Of a DNA stretch of 64,000 nt, positions 7,933 through 16,079 are shown piece by piece. The DNA lies in assembly GCA_963841715.1 (NCBI GenBank), contig CAWJDP010000002.1, positions 1-64,000 of the forward strand, given 5' to 3'. The notes under the pieces were generated by a model. It had not been told where the DNA came from. It saw only the letters and a list, made by a program, of their open reading frames with translations, and did no database searches. Origin of the DNA: DASPWW01 sp963841715. GTDB lineage: Bacteria > Actinomycetota > Thermoleophilia > Solirubrobacterales > 70-9. The position numbers and the translations under genes are program-made. How positions within the stretch are numbered: position 1 is the first letter of the stretch; each line of letters starts with the position of its first letter.

Positions 7933-7947
7933 GATAATGACGCGGTG
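7933..7947 (+). promoter_or_regulatory. Leaderless -10 element for the gene at 7945
   Basis: GATAAT (7933-7938) lies 6 nt before the GTG at 7945, so transcription would start at or next to the start codon. No Shine-Dalgarno sequence precedes the GTG. The call rests on position and similarity to TATAAT only. Confidence 0.35.
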
Positions 7948-8196
7948 ATCGCGATCAATCTCACCGTGGGCGCGCTCGCCCTCGCGAGCATCCTCCCGCA
8001 GCGGATCGAGCCCTACATCGCCCTGATGGGCGTGGGGTTCTTCGTCGGCGTGTTCGGCCACCTCGCGCGCTCGCGGTGGCTGGTCGTGATCGGGATCCTG
8101 CTGATCTTCCTCGCCACGCTGCTGTTCCCGCTCGCGATCAACCTGTTCTCGGATCAGCCCGAGGCGCCGGGTCAGACCGTCCCCAGCCCCTACTAG
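7945..8196 (+). CDS. Small two-segment membrane protein
   Basis: The 83-residue protein has two or three hydrophobic segments: about residues 4-15, 24-37 (IALMGVGFFVGVFGH) and 45-68 (WLVVIGILLIFLATLLFPLAI). A short polar tail ends in SPY. No family is recognised. GTG 7945 is the only in-frame start that keeps the first hydrophobic stretch. A GATAAT sequence 6 nt upstream suggests a leaderless transcript. The gene is convergent with the M23 peptidase gene. Confidence 0.6.
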   Translation: MIAINLTVGALALASILPQRIEPYIALMGVGFFVGVFGHLARSRWLVVIGILLIFLATLLFPLAINLFSDQPEAPGQTVPSPY

Positions 8197-8209
8197 TCGG
8201 GCGCTCGGC

Positions 8210-8224
8210 GCGGTCGGCGACCGC
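8210..8224. terminator. Short hairpin between convergent genes
   Basis: GCGGTC and GACCGC form a perfect 6-bp inverted repeat with a GGC loop, touching the stop codon of the M23 peptidase gene. There is no T-tract, so intrinsic termination is only a possibility. Confidence 0.3.
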
Positions 8225-9465
8225 TAGCCGGCCGGGAACGTAGCCACGTCGAGATTGGTGAGCCCGCGGTTCCGGAAGCCGCCGGCGACGGAGCGGTCGA
8301 TCGGCACCGGGGTTCCGGCGAGGTCGGTGTCAAGAAAGCCCTCGAGCGAGGGCACCCGCCCGTCGAGCCCGAACCTGTCGAGAGTGAACGGCAGGCCGTC
8401 CGCGTCGACGATCGAGGCGCGGTTCATGACCTCGAAGTGCAGATGTGGCCCCTCGGTGTTACCCGAGTTGCCGAGCTTGCCCAGAACCTGGCCCGAGCGC
8501 ACCCGATCGCCGCGGTGCACCCGCACGCTGCCGGGCTTCAGATGCGCGTATCCGGCGAACACCCGCTTGCCGAGCTTGACGATCACATGGTTCCCGTCCG
8601 CCTCCTCCAGGGGGACGGGAACCTTGTCGTTCGGGATCTGATCGGGATAGCGGTCCACCGCCTGGACGACCTTGCCGGCGCCGACGGCGATCACCGGCCG
8701 CCCGTAGTTGAAGTAGCTGGAGTTCTCCGACGCGGATCCGACGTGCGTGCGGTCCTCGGCATCGAGCTTCGCGGAGAAGTCGATCGCAAACCGCTGCGCA
8801 TTGCGCAGGTGTCCGCTGACGGCCTGGAGCGCGCGTCGGTGGGGGCCCACGACCGCCACCCACCGCCCGCCGCGCAGGGGCGGCGTGATCGCCACCGGAC
8901 CCCGGCGCGCGACATCTGCGCGCCCGCCCGTGTCCGTGATGATCGGCCCCGCGGGGAGGCCAGGGCCGATGTCGATCGTCAGCCGATGCTTGATCCGCTG
9001 CGGAATCCCGCGCCTGGTCGCGAAGCTAAGGTCCACCCACACGATGCCGCTCGTCGAAGCGGGGAGCGCCGTGGTCGGTGCATCGCTCCCCAGCAGTGTC
9101 ATCGCCTCCTCGAGTTGCGCTCCCGACAAGCTCTCGATGTCCCGTCCGCCGGCGCCGCGCACCTGAAGCGCGGTGACAGCGACGGGCAGCGGAATCGTGT
9201 TGGTCAGCATCAGCTCGTACTCCATGTGGAAGCGTGCGTCGTCGCCCTTGAACCAACGCGGCGGCGAGAGGACCGACTGGACCACTGGGGTCAGCCCGGC
9301 GCTCTCAGCTCGCCGGTGAGCCGCGCCGGCCGCGACCGGGCTCGCCCCGCACACCGCGGCGACCACCACCAGCGCCGCGACCGCCCGGCGGATCGGGCTC
9401 GATATGAGTTTGGCCGTTGTGGCGGTGCCGAGGATTGGGGGGAGCGTACCGGGCCTGCCGTCCAC
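8224..9465 (-). CDS. Secreted M23-family (LytM-type) metallopeptidase
   Basis: The 413-residue protein has a hydrophobic signal segment (AVAALVVVAAVCGASPVAA), a middle domain of unknown fold, and a C-terminal M23 domain. The zinc-site GPHLHFEV motif is present, along with the family landmarks GNHVIVKLG, YAHLKPGSV and GDRVRSGQVLGKLGNSG. M23 enzymes cut peptidoglycan cross-bridges or act as LytM-type regulators. The start is set at GTG 9465, which leaves an unusually long 26-residue stretch before the hydrophobic core. It is divergent from ppk2, 56 bp away. Confidence 0.85.
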   Translation of the reverse strand: MDGRPGTLPPILGTATTAKLISSPIRRAVAALVVVAAVCGASPVAAGAAHRRAESAGLTPVVQSVLSPPRWFKGDDARFHMEYELMLTNTIPLPVAVTALQVRGAGGRDIESLSGAQLEEAMTLLGSDAPTTALPASTSGIVWVDLSFATRRGIPQRIKHRLTIDIGPGLPAGPIITDTGGRADVARRGPVAITPPLRGGRWVAVVGPHRRALQAVSGHLRNAQRFAIDFSAKLDAEDRTHVGSASENSSYFNYGRPVIAVGAGKVVQAVDRYPDQIPNDKVPVPLEEADGNHVIVKLGKRVFAGYAHLKPGSVRVHRGDRVRSGQVLGKLGNSGNTEGPHLHFEVMNRASIVDADGLPFTLDRFGLDGRVPSLEGFLDTDLAGTPVPIDRSVAGGFRNRGLTNLDVATFPAG

Positions 9466-9521
9466 CCGGGCTGCGTGCAGCGCGGCACGACGCCGGCGCC
9501 GGTAGCTGCGAGGATGGTGGC

Positions 9522-10295
9522 GTGGGCCGGCTCGACGAGCTCGACCTCAGCCAGTCGCTGAGCCGCAAGGAGGAGGCGCGGGCGCTCGACCGCGCCTGGG
9601 AGCGGCTGACGCAGCTGCGGTTAACGCTTGGGGGCCAGATCGGCGCCAAGCAGCTCGGCCCGCCCGTCTGCGTCGTCTTCGAGGGTTGGGACGCGGCCGG
9701 CAAGGGCGGGGCGATCAAGCGCCTCGTTGCCCACATCGACCCGCGGCACGTGCGCGTGATCCAATTCTCCGCACCGACCCACGACGAGAAGCGCCATCAC
9801 TTCCTGTGGCGGTTCTGGCCCGTGCTGCCGGGGTGGGGCGGGATGGCAGTATTCGATCGCTCGTGGTACGGGCGGGTGCTCGTCGAGCGCGTCGAGGGCT
9901 ACTCGAGCCGCGAGCAGTGGTTGCGCGCCTATGACGAGATCAATGCCTTCGAGCGCACGCTCACCGATGAGGGAATGATCCTGGTCAAGCTCTGGCTCCA
10001 CATCTCCGACGAGGAGCAGCTGAAGCGCTTCAAGCGCCGCGAGAAGGACCCGCTCAAGGGGTGGAAGCTCACCGACGAGGACTTCCGCAACCGCGGGCGC
10101 CGCGAGGAGTACGTCGACGCTATCGAGGACATGATCGCGCGCACCGATGAGCCGAAGGCGCCGTGGCACCTGATCGCCGCCGACTCGAAGCGCTTCGCGC
10201 GGGTATCCGTTGTCGAGACCGTGAACGAGCGGATCGAGGCCGGGATGCGCGAGTGGGGGTTCGAGGTCCCGGAGCCCCTCGCCGCCGACAAATAG
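9522..10295 (+). CDS. ppk2: Polyphosphate kinase 2 (PPK2) family protein
   Basis: The 257-residue protein has Walker A GWDAAGKGG (55-63), Walker B FDRSWYG (111-117) and the arginine/lysine lid KRFKRREKDPLKGWKL (168-183). These define PPK2 enzymes, which transfer phosphate between polyphosphate and nucleotides such as ADP, AMP or GDP. GTG 9522 is chosen because the upstream frame is low-complexity and overlaps the divergent peptidase gene. The preferred nucleotide cannot be read from sequence alone. The protein is presumably cytoplasmic. Confidence 0.9.
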   Translation: MGRLDELDLSQSLSRKEEARALDRAWERLTQLRLTLGGQIGAKQLGPPVCVVFEGWDAAGKGGAIKRLVAHIDPRHVRVIQFSAPTHDEKRHHFLWRFWPVLPGWGGMAVFDRSWYGRVLVERVEGYSSREQWLRAYDEINAFERTLTDEGMILVKLWLHISDEEQLKRFKRREKDPLKGWKLTDEDFRNRGRREEYVDAIEDMIARTDEPKAPWHLIAADSKRFARVSVVETVNERIEAGMREWGFEVPEPLAADK

Positions 10296-11062
10296 CCGGG
10301 CCCACCGGGGCCTACACCTATGATCGGGCCATAGCCACGACCGACGCCGCCAGCTCACGCAAGCAGCACGCTCTCGAGCTCTTCGCGGGGCTTCCCCGGC
10401 GCTACGACCTGCTCTCCTCGCTGCTCAGCTTCGGCCAGGACCCGCGCTGGCGGCGGACGATGGTCGCCGCCGTGCATGCGCGCCCGAGCGACCGCGTGCT
10501 CGACGTCGCCACGGGGACGGGGATGGTCGCCGAGCGGCTTGTGCGCAGCTACGGCTGCTCGGTCGTCGGCCTCGACCAGAGTGACGACATGCTCTCCGGG
10601 GCGCGGGCGCGGCTCTCGCGCGATCCCAGGCTCGCAAGCAGGGTCGAGCTCGTCCGCGGTGAGGCCGAGCGACTCCCGTTCGCCGACGCGGAGTTCGACG
10701 CGCTCACGTTCACCTACCTACTGCGCTACGTCGACGATCCGGGCGCGACGCTGACCGAGCTCGCGCGCGTCGTCAAGCCCGGCGGGCGGATCGCCTCGCT
10801 CGAGTTCAACGTTCCCCCGGCGGGACCCCTGCGATGGCTCTGGGTCCTGTACACGCGCCTGATCCTTCCCGCGGCCGGGCGCCTGTTCGCACGCGAGTGG
10901 TACGAGGTCGGGCGCTTCCTCGGCCCGAGCATCTCTGATCTCGGGCGTCGGCTTCCGCCCGAGCGCCAGGCGGAGCTGTGGGAGCGGGCCGGGATCGGCT
11001 CGGTGAACGTGCGCAAGATGAGCCTCGGCGGCGGCGTCGTGATCTGGGGGACTCGCGAATAG
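10253..11062 (+). CDS. UbiE/MenG-type SAM-dependent methyltransferase
   Basis: The SAM-binding motif I is VLDVATGTG, followed by the acidic GLDQSDDM and the UbiE-specific C-terminal region. Members methylate demethylmenaquinone or related substrates. Homology starts near SRKQHALELFAGLPRRYD (about 10355). The only standard in-frame start, GTG 10253, lies inside ppk2 and adds an unlikely Arg/Pro-rich tail. An ATA at 10331 lies exactly where a start is expected, 6 nt after TATGAT. The stop abuts the ATG of a UbiA-like gene, which supports a quinone role. Confidence 0.85.
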   Translation: MGVRGPGAPRRRQIAGPTGAYTYDRAIATTDAASSRKQHALELFAGLPRRYDLLSSLLSFGQDPRWRRTMVAAVHARPSDRVLDVATGTGMVAERLVRSYGCSVVGLDQSDDMLSGARARLSRDPRLASRVELVRGEAERLPFADAEFDALTFTYLLRYVDDPGATLTELARVVKPGGRIASLEFNVPPAGPLRWLWVLYTRLILPAAGRLFAREWYEVGRFLGPSISDLGRRLPPERQAELWERAGIGSVNVRKMSLGGGVVIWGTRE

Positions 11063-11791
11063 ATGGCGGTCGAGGAGCGCCCCGCCTTCTACGCGCTTCG
11101 TCCCGGCGGCTGGCGCGACCTCGTCACGATCCTGCACCCGCCGTACACGGCCTGGCACCTGAGCTACGTCGCGATCGGGGCCGCCGTCGCGCCCCACCTC
11201 CACGCGCAGCGGCTGTGGGCGGCGCTGGCGGCGTTCTTCCTCGCCGTCGGGATCGCCGCGCACGCGCTCGACGAGCTCGACGGGCGCCCGCTCGGGACGG
11301 AGCTCTCGGATCGGACGCTGATCGCGCTCGCTGCGTTCGGCCTCGGCGGTGCGGTCGCGATCGGGATCGCCGGGCTCGCGATCGTCTCGCTGACTTTGCT
11401 CCCGTTCGTGCTCGTCGGCGCGTTCCTCGTTCTCGCCTACAACCTCGAGCTGTTCGACGCCCGCTTCCACACCGACTTCTGGTTTGCGGTTTCGTGGGGC
11501 GCCTTTCCCGCCGCGACCTCGTACTGGGCGAACGCGCTCAGCGTCGGGATCCCGGGCGTGCTCGCCCTCGTCGGCTGCTTCGCGCTCAGCGTCGCGCAGC
11601 GCCGGCTGTCGACGCCGGTGCGCGAGCTCCGGCGCCGCACGGTCTCGCTCAGCGGCGAGCAGGTGCTCGCCGGCGGCGAGCACATCGAGCTCAGCGCCGA
11701 GAGCATCGCGGAGCCGCTCGACGGCGCCCTACGGGCGCTCTCGGGGGCGGTCGTCGTGCTCGCTGCGGCGCTCGTCGCGCTCCGCCTGTGA
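11063..11791 (+). CDS. UbiA-like multi-pass membrane protein
   Basis: The 242-residue protein has about six to seven hydrophobic segments and an early DELDGRPLGTELSD motif resembling the aspartate-rich prenyl-diphosphate site of UbiA prenyltransferases. The second Asp motif is not obvious. The ATG follows the methyltransferase stop directly (TAGATG), so the two are coupled. A prenyltransferase role in quinone synthesis is plausible but not proven. A soluble segment around residues 188-215 contains VSLSGEQVLAGGEHIEL. Confidence 0.6.
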   Translation: MAVEERPAFYALRPGGWRDLVTILHPPYTAWHLSYVAIGAAVAPHLHAQRLWAALAAFFLAVGIAAHALDELDGRPLGTELSDRTLIALAAFGLGGAVAIGIAGLAIVSLTLLPFVLVGAFLVLAYNLELFDARFHTDFWFAVSWGAFPAATSYWANALSVGIPGVLALVGCFALSVAQRRLSTPVRELRRRTVSLSGEQVLAGGEHIELSAESIAEPLDGALRALSGAVVVLAAALVALRL

Positions 11792-11936
11792 GCAGGCTCT
11801 TTGTGGCGCGGGGTCGCAGGTCCCGCGTCCGTGCTCTGCAGTAGTCTCAGAACGCTCGAAGGCGCCGGTGGGCCTGGCCCAAATGAACGTGAGAGCGTGA
11901 GCGAGCGGGGCTCGCCGAGGATCTGAGGTGGCGTAG

Positions 11937-13265
11937 ATGCCCGACCAAGGACGCGAGAACCCACAGGGCGCAGGCGAGCCGGGGCGCCCGCAGCCGCGGC
12001 TGCGGGCGGTCGAGACGGGCGTCCGCCCGCCCGTCGAGGAAAATGCGGACGGCGGGGACGGCGGGGACGCGGCCGCCGAGGCGCGGGGCGCAGCGGAGGA
12101 GCTCGGGCGCGCGGCAAGCGAGGCGCGGCGCGAGGGAGCGGCCGAGCTCGCCGAGGACGTCCGCAGGCTGAGCGCGCAGCTCGCCAAGTCCCAGAAGCGT
12201 GTCGCGGAGCTCGAGCGCGCCCGCGACGAGGTCACCGAGCGCGCCGAGGCGGCGAGCGAGCGCGCCTCGCAGGCCGAGTCGGCGCTTCGCGCCGCCGAGC
12301 GCGTCAGGCGCGAGGAGACGGAGGATCTGAGCACGGCCCGCGACGCGGCGACGCGCGAGCTCGACGAGGCGCGCAAGCGCCATGCGGCCGAGCTCGGCGA
12401 TGCACGCGATGCCTACGCGTCCGAGCGCGCGAAGGCGCGCGAGCGCCACGCCGCCGAAATCGAGCGGGTGAAGGCGGAGGCGAGGGCGAGCGCGGAGGCC
12501 GAGGCGAAGGAGCGCCTCGATACCGCTCGTACGCGACTGCGCGAGCAGGCGCAGTCGAAGCTCCGTGCCCACGCCGAGAAGCTCCACGAGCAGGCCGAGG
12601 CCCAGAGCAGGCAGCATGCCGAGCGGGCCGCGCTCCAGGCGCGCGAGGAGGCCGAGCGGAGGGGCCGCGAGGCGCTCGAGCGGGCCGAGCGCGAGGGCCG
12701 CGAGGCGCTGGAGACGGCGCGGGCCGACGCCGATCGCACGCTCGACGAACTCGAGCGCGGCCTCGCCGCCGAGCGCGAGCGCCGCGAGCACGCCGAGGAG
12801 CGGATGGAGCGGATCGAGGCGCGCCTCGACTCGCTGGTCGAGCGCCTCGCCGGCGAGGCCGAGCGCCGCGCCCGCGAGCAGGCCGAGGCGCGACTTCGGG
12901 CCGAGGTCGCGCGGATCGAGAACGAGGTCGAGCAGGAGGCCGAGCGCGCACGCCGCGAGACCGGGGCGCGGTCACGGGCGACGATCGAGATGCGCCTGCG
13001 CGAGGAGGAGGCGCGGCTGCGCCAGCAGGCCGAGGACAAGGCCCGGGCCGAGGCCGAGCAGCGGGTCAAGGCGCTGGAGGCGCGGCTCAAGCGCGAGGTC
13101 GAGCAGGAGGCGAAGGCGGCCGGCGAGCGCGCCCGCGCCGAGGCCGAGAAGCGGCTCGCGGCGATAACCGACCGCGCCAAGCGGGAGGCCGACGACCAGG
13201 TTCGCGCGGCGACCGACCAGGCTCGCCGCGAGGCCCTGGCCTCTACGGGCGACGAGCGCGGCTAA
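11937..13265 (+). CDS. Long alanine/glutamate/arginine-rich coiled-coil protein
   Basis: The 442-residue protein has a disordered, Pro/Gly-rich first 50 residues and then almost continuous predicted coiled coil to the end, rich in AEAERR-type heptads. There is no signal peptide or membrane segment. Such proteins often act as scaffolds or SMC-like spacers, but no named family is recognised. A GAGGTGG site lies before ATG 11937. The reverse strand is also open over most of the gene, a by-product of the biased codons, and is not a second gene. Confidence 0.75.
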   Translation: MPDQGRENPQGAGEPGRPQPRLRAVETGVRPPVEENADGGDGGDAAAEARGAAEELGRAASEARREGAAELAEDVRRLSAQLAKSQKRVAELERARDEVTERAEAASERASQAESALRAAERVRREETEDLSTARDAATRELDEARKRHAAELGDARDAYASERAKARERHAAEIERVKAEARASAEAEAKERLDTARTRLREQAQSKLRAHAEKLHEQAEAQSRQHAERAALQAREEAERRGREALERAEREGREALETARADADRTLDELERGLAAERERREHAEERMERIEARLDSLVERLAGEAERRAREQAEARLRAEVARIENEVEQEAERARRETGARSRATIEMRLREEEARLRQQAEDKARAEAEQRVKALEARLKREVEQEAKAAGERARAEAEKRLAAITDRAKREADDQVRAATDQARREALASTGDERG

Positions 13266-13295
13266 CGAGCCGGCGCGGTCGTCCGCTGTTCGGCG

Positions 13296-14501
13296 CTACC
13301 GCGGCAGCGTCGGCGAGATGATCCTGTAGGTCTTGATCCCGAGGCCGAGCCGCTCGCGGTCCTCGCTGTGGGCGGGGTCGAGGCCGGTCAGCTCCTTGAT
13401 CCGCGCCAGCCGGTGGCCGATCGTGTGCCGGTGGGCGTAGATCGAGCGCGCGGTCGCGTTCATGTTGCAGTCGTTCGCGAGGTAGGCCTCCAGCGTCGCG
13501 AGCAGTTCGGTGCGGTACTCGCGGTCGTGGGCGACGAGCGGCGCGACGGTGTCGTCGTAGAACTGGCGCACCTCCTCGGGATCGGTGACGAGGGCGCGGA
13601 ACAGGACGCGGTAGACGCCGTTCGTGATTCCGCCGTCGAGGTGCTCGGCGAGGCGCTCGTCGCGCGCGACGACGTCGAGCACGAGCTCGGCCTCGTTCAG
13701 GGCCCGCTGCAGGTCGGCGGGGTCGGGATAGAAGGTCGAGAACGCAGCGGGCCCGTCGCTGCGCAGCCGCGTCGCCAGCGTCCGCGCCGCGTCCTGGGTC
13801 CGCTCCGGCGCGTCGTCGCCGCCGCGCGCCGGGAGGATCGCGTAGATCCGTCCGTCGAGCGGCTCCGCGATCGCGCCGGGGTACTCCCCGGTCAGCAGCG
13901 CCGCCGCGTGCAGCGGGCGCGAGGAGCGGACCTCGGCCGCGATCGCGACGGCTCCGCGACCGAGGTCGCAGCCGAGCCGCGCGGCCCGGCGCACCGCCTC
14001 GGGGCCGTCGAGGCGGCCCGCGCGCAGGTCCTCGAGGAAGCTTCCGCGAAGATCGTGCGCGACTTCGTCGCGCGCCTCGACGACGGCGATCTCGGCGACC
14101 GCCGCTGCGGCCGCGGCGCGGAGCACCTCGCCGCGGTCGACGATCGCCGCCTCGGCCGAGGTCTTCGAGCCCGCGCCCAGCGCGAGCACCGCACCGACGG
14201 TCTCGGTCCCGGCGGTCACGTCCTCGGTGAGCTCGACGGCCGCGGGTTCACCGGGCGCCTCGCCGTCGATTCGGGCCTGTACGTACGGCTCGAGGTCACA
14301 GGTCGCGCGCTTCGGCGCCGCGGCGGCGAGGCCGCGGGCCGGCAGCACGATCGCCACCGGCCCGCCCGCCTCCGCGGCCGCGAGCTCCGCGATTCCCTCC
14401 AGCCCCTCGCCCTCGAGCACCGCGGCGAGCATCCTCGAATGTAGGTCTCGCATCGGCTCAGGCGTGTCGAGCTGCGGCTCGCGGAGCCCGCTTGCGCTCA
14501 T
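13296..14501 (-). CDS. PucR/CdaR-family transcriptional regulator
   Basis: The 401-residue protein ends in the PucR C-terminal helix-turn-helix: LEAYLANDCNMNATA, then HRHTIGHRLARIKELTGLD. The middle part is GGDEF-like/CdaR sensory sequence, and the N terminus has no recognised fold. PucR-type activators control purine or other nitrogen catabolism. Here the ATG follows the glnA stop with no gap (TGAATG), so it is cotranscribed with glutamine synthetase. A role in nitrogen control is inferred from that. Confidence 0.85.
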   Translation of the reverse strand: MSASGLREPQLDTPEPMRDLHSRMLAAVLEGEGLEGIAELAAAEAGGPVAIVLPARGLAAAAPKRATCDLEPYVQARIDGEAPGEPAAVELTEDVTAGTETVGAVLALGAGSKTSAEAAIVDRGEVLRAAAAAAVAEIAVVEARDEVAHDLRGSFLEDLRAGRLDGPEAVRRAARLGCDLGRGAVAIAAEVRSSRPLHAAALLTGEYPGAIAEPLDGRIYAILPARGGDDAPERTQDAARTLATRLRSDGPAAFSTFYPDPADLQRALNEAELVLDVVARDERLAEHLDGGITNGVYRVLFRALVTDPEEVRQFYDDTVAPLVAHDREYRTELLATLEAYLANDCNMNATARSIYAHRHTIGHRLARIKELTGLDPAHSEDRERLGLGIKTYRIISPTLPR

Positions 14502-15869
14502 TCAGAGCGTGGGCAGATACCGCTCCAGCTCCCACTTGGTGACCTGGACGCGGTACTCCTCCCACTCCTCGCGCTTGAGCTCGACGTAGTTCTCGAAGAT
14601 GTGATCTCCGAGCGCCTCGCGCACGAGATCGGACTTCGCCATCTCCTCAACCGCCTCGCCGAGCGTCTCCGGGAGCTGCTCGATGCCGCGCTCGGTGCGC
14701 TCATCGTGGCTGAGCTCGTAGAGGTTTCGCTCCATCGGCTCGGGGATGTCGTAGCCCTTCTCGATCCCGTCGAGTCCCGCGTGCAGCATCGCCGCGAACG
14801 TCAGGTACGGGTTGCAGGAGGGGTCGGGGCAGCGCAGCTCACATCGCGTCGCCGCCTCCTTGCCCGGGTGGTAGATCGGCACCCGGACGAGCGCCGAGCG
14901 GTTGCGCTGCGACCACGCGCAGTAGACCGGCGCCTCGTAACCGAGCACGAGCCGCTTGTAGCTGTTCACGTTGGGGGCGAACAGCGCCGTGATCTCGCGC
15001 GCGTGCTTGAGCAGGCCGGCGATGTACGCCTTCCCGGTCGCCGAGAGGTGGTACTCGTCGTCGGCGTCGAAGAAGGCGTTCTTGCCGTCCGAGAACAGCG
15101 ACTGGTGGGTGTGCATTCCGGAGCCGTTCTCGCCGAACAGGGGCTTTGGCATGAACGTCGCGTAGACGCCGTACTGGGCCGCGATCTCCTTGACCACGAT
15201 CCGGTAGGTCATCGCGTTGTCCGACATCCGCAGGCCCTCCGCGTAGCGCATGTCGATCTCGTGCTGCGAGGGACCGACCTCGTGGTGCGTGTACTCGACC
15301 GGGATCCCGACCGCCTTCAGCGCGATCACCGTGTCGCGGCGGAGGTCGGACGCCGCATCCAGCGTCGTCAGGTCGAAGTAGCCGCCCTTGTCGAGGATCG
15401 TAGGCATGCCGTCCTCGCCGACCTCGTCGCTCTGGAAGTAGAAGAACTCGAGCTCGGGTCCGAGGTTGAACGTGTCAAAGCCCATCTCCTCGGCGCGGGC
15501 GAGGGCGCGCCGCATCGCGTAGCGCGGGTCGCCGACGTACGGCTCGCCGCCGGGGTTGAGGACGTCGCAGAACATCCGCGCGACATTGCCCTTGTCCCCG
15601 TCCGTTCGCCACGGAAGCAGCGTGTAGGTGTCGGGATCGGGCATCGCGATCATGTCGGACTCCTCGATCGCGTTGAAGCCGCTGATCGACGATCCGTCGA
15701 AGCCCATGCCCTCTTCCAGCGCTCCCTCGAGCTCGTCCTTGCCCACGGCAAAGCTCTTGAGCTGGCCAACGACGTCGGTGAACCAGAAGCGGATGAACTC
15801 CACCCCGTCCTCCTCGACGCGCGAAAGGATGTCCTTGGGCGACGTCGCCGGCTTGCTGGTCGTTGCCAT
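14502..15869 (-). CDS. glnA: Glutamine synthetase type I (GSI-alpha-like)
   Basis: The 455-residue enzyme makes glutamine from glutamate, ammonia and ATP in the cytoplasm. Landmarks are FDGSSISGF (beta-Grasp/ATP), ENGSGMHTHQSLF and NPYLTFAAMLHAG. The C-terminal region NLYELSHDER and EWEEYRVQVTKWELERYL follow the GSI-alpha type, which is usually controlled by feedback inhibition and not by adenylylation. ATG 15869 has an AAGGAG site 8 nt upstream. The longer upstream frame is ignored. A PucR regulator follows in the same operon. Confidence 0.95.
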   Translation of the reverse strand: MATTSKPATSPKDILSRVEEDGVEFIRFWFTDVVGQLKSFAVGKDELEGALEEGMGFDGSSISGFNAIEESDMIAMPDPDTYTLLPWRTDGDKGNVARMFCDVLNPGGEPYVGDPRYAMRRALARAEEMGFDTFNLGPELEFFYFQSDEVGEDGMPTILDKGGYFDLTTLDAASDLRRDTVIALKAVGIPVEYTHHEVGPSQHEIDMRYAEGLRMSDNAMTYRIVVKEIAAQYGVYATFMPKPLFGENGSGMHTHQSLFSDGKNAFFDADDEYHLSATGKAYIAGLLKHAREITALFAPNVNSYKRLVLGYEAPVYCAWSQRNRSALVRVPIYHPGKEAATRCELRCPDPSCNPYLTFAAMLHAGLDGIEKGYDIPEPMERNLYELSHDERTERGIEQLPETLGEAVEEMAKSDLVREALGDHIFENYVELKREEWEEYRVQVTKWELERYLPTL

Positions 15870-16009
15870 CAGTGCAATCTCCTTGGTCGTTGCTGTGCCT
15901 TCGTCCCGATCATCGCCGAACTGGCCCGGCGGAGGACGCCAGACGAGCAAGGTAGGCGCCCGCAGGGCGACCGTCTTTGGCCACATGTCGAGACTTCGGT
16001 CCGCCCGCC

Positions 16010-16024
16010 TGTACATCCGGTACA
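16010..16024. promoter_or_regulatory. Perfect inverted repeat upstream of glnA
   Basis: TGTAC (16010-16014) and GTACA (16020-16024) flank ATCCG. The same stretch can be read as a direct repeat of GTACATC separated by CG. It lies about 140 bp upstream of the glnA start in the 210-bp gap that must hold its promoter. It does not match the GlnR or TnrA consensus, so binding by a nitrogen regulator is only a guess. Confidence 0.3.
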
Positions 16025-16079
16025 TCGCCGCCCCGGGCGTGCGCGACGTGCGCGGCAGCGGTTGAGCGCGGCTCGGTCG

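Noticed and set aside
9390..9420. Possible ATA start for the M23 peptidase signal peptide
   Set aside because: ATA would give a tidier signal peptide, but GTG 9465 is available and a long n-region is tolerable, so this is not used as support for non-standard starts.
12110..12125. GCAGCGGAG inside the coiled-coil gene
   Set aside because: This short match fits normal Ala/Ala/Glu codons and has neither the GGACGC part nor arms.
11847..13180. Long open frames on the minus strand under the coiled-coil gene
   Set aside because: They arise from the Ala/Glu/Arg codon bias of the plus-strand gene. They show no family motifs and no ribosome site.
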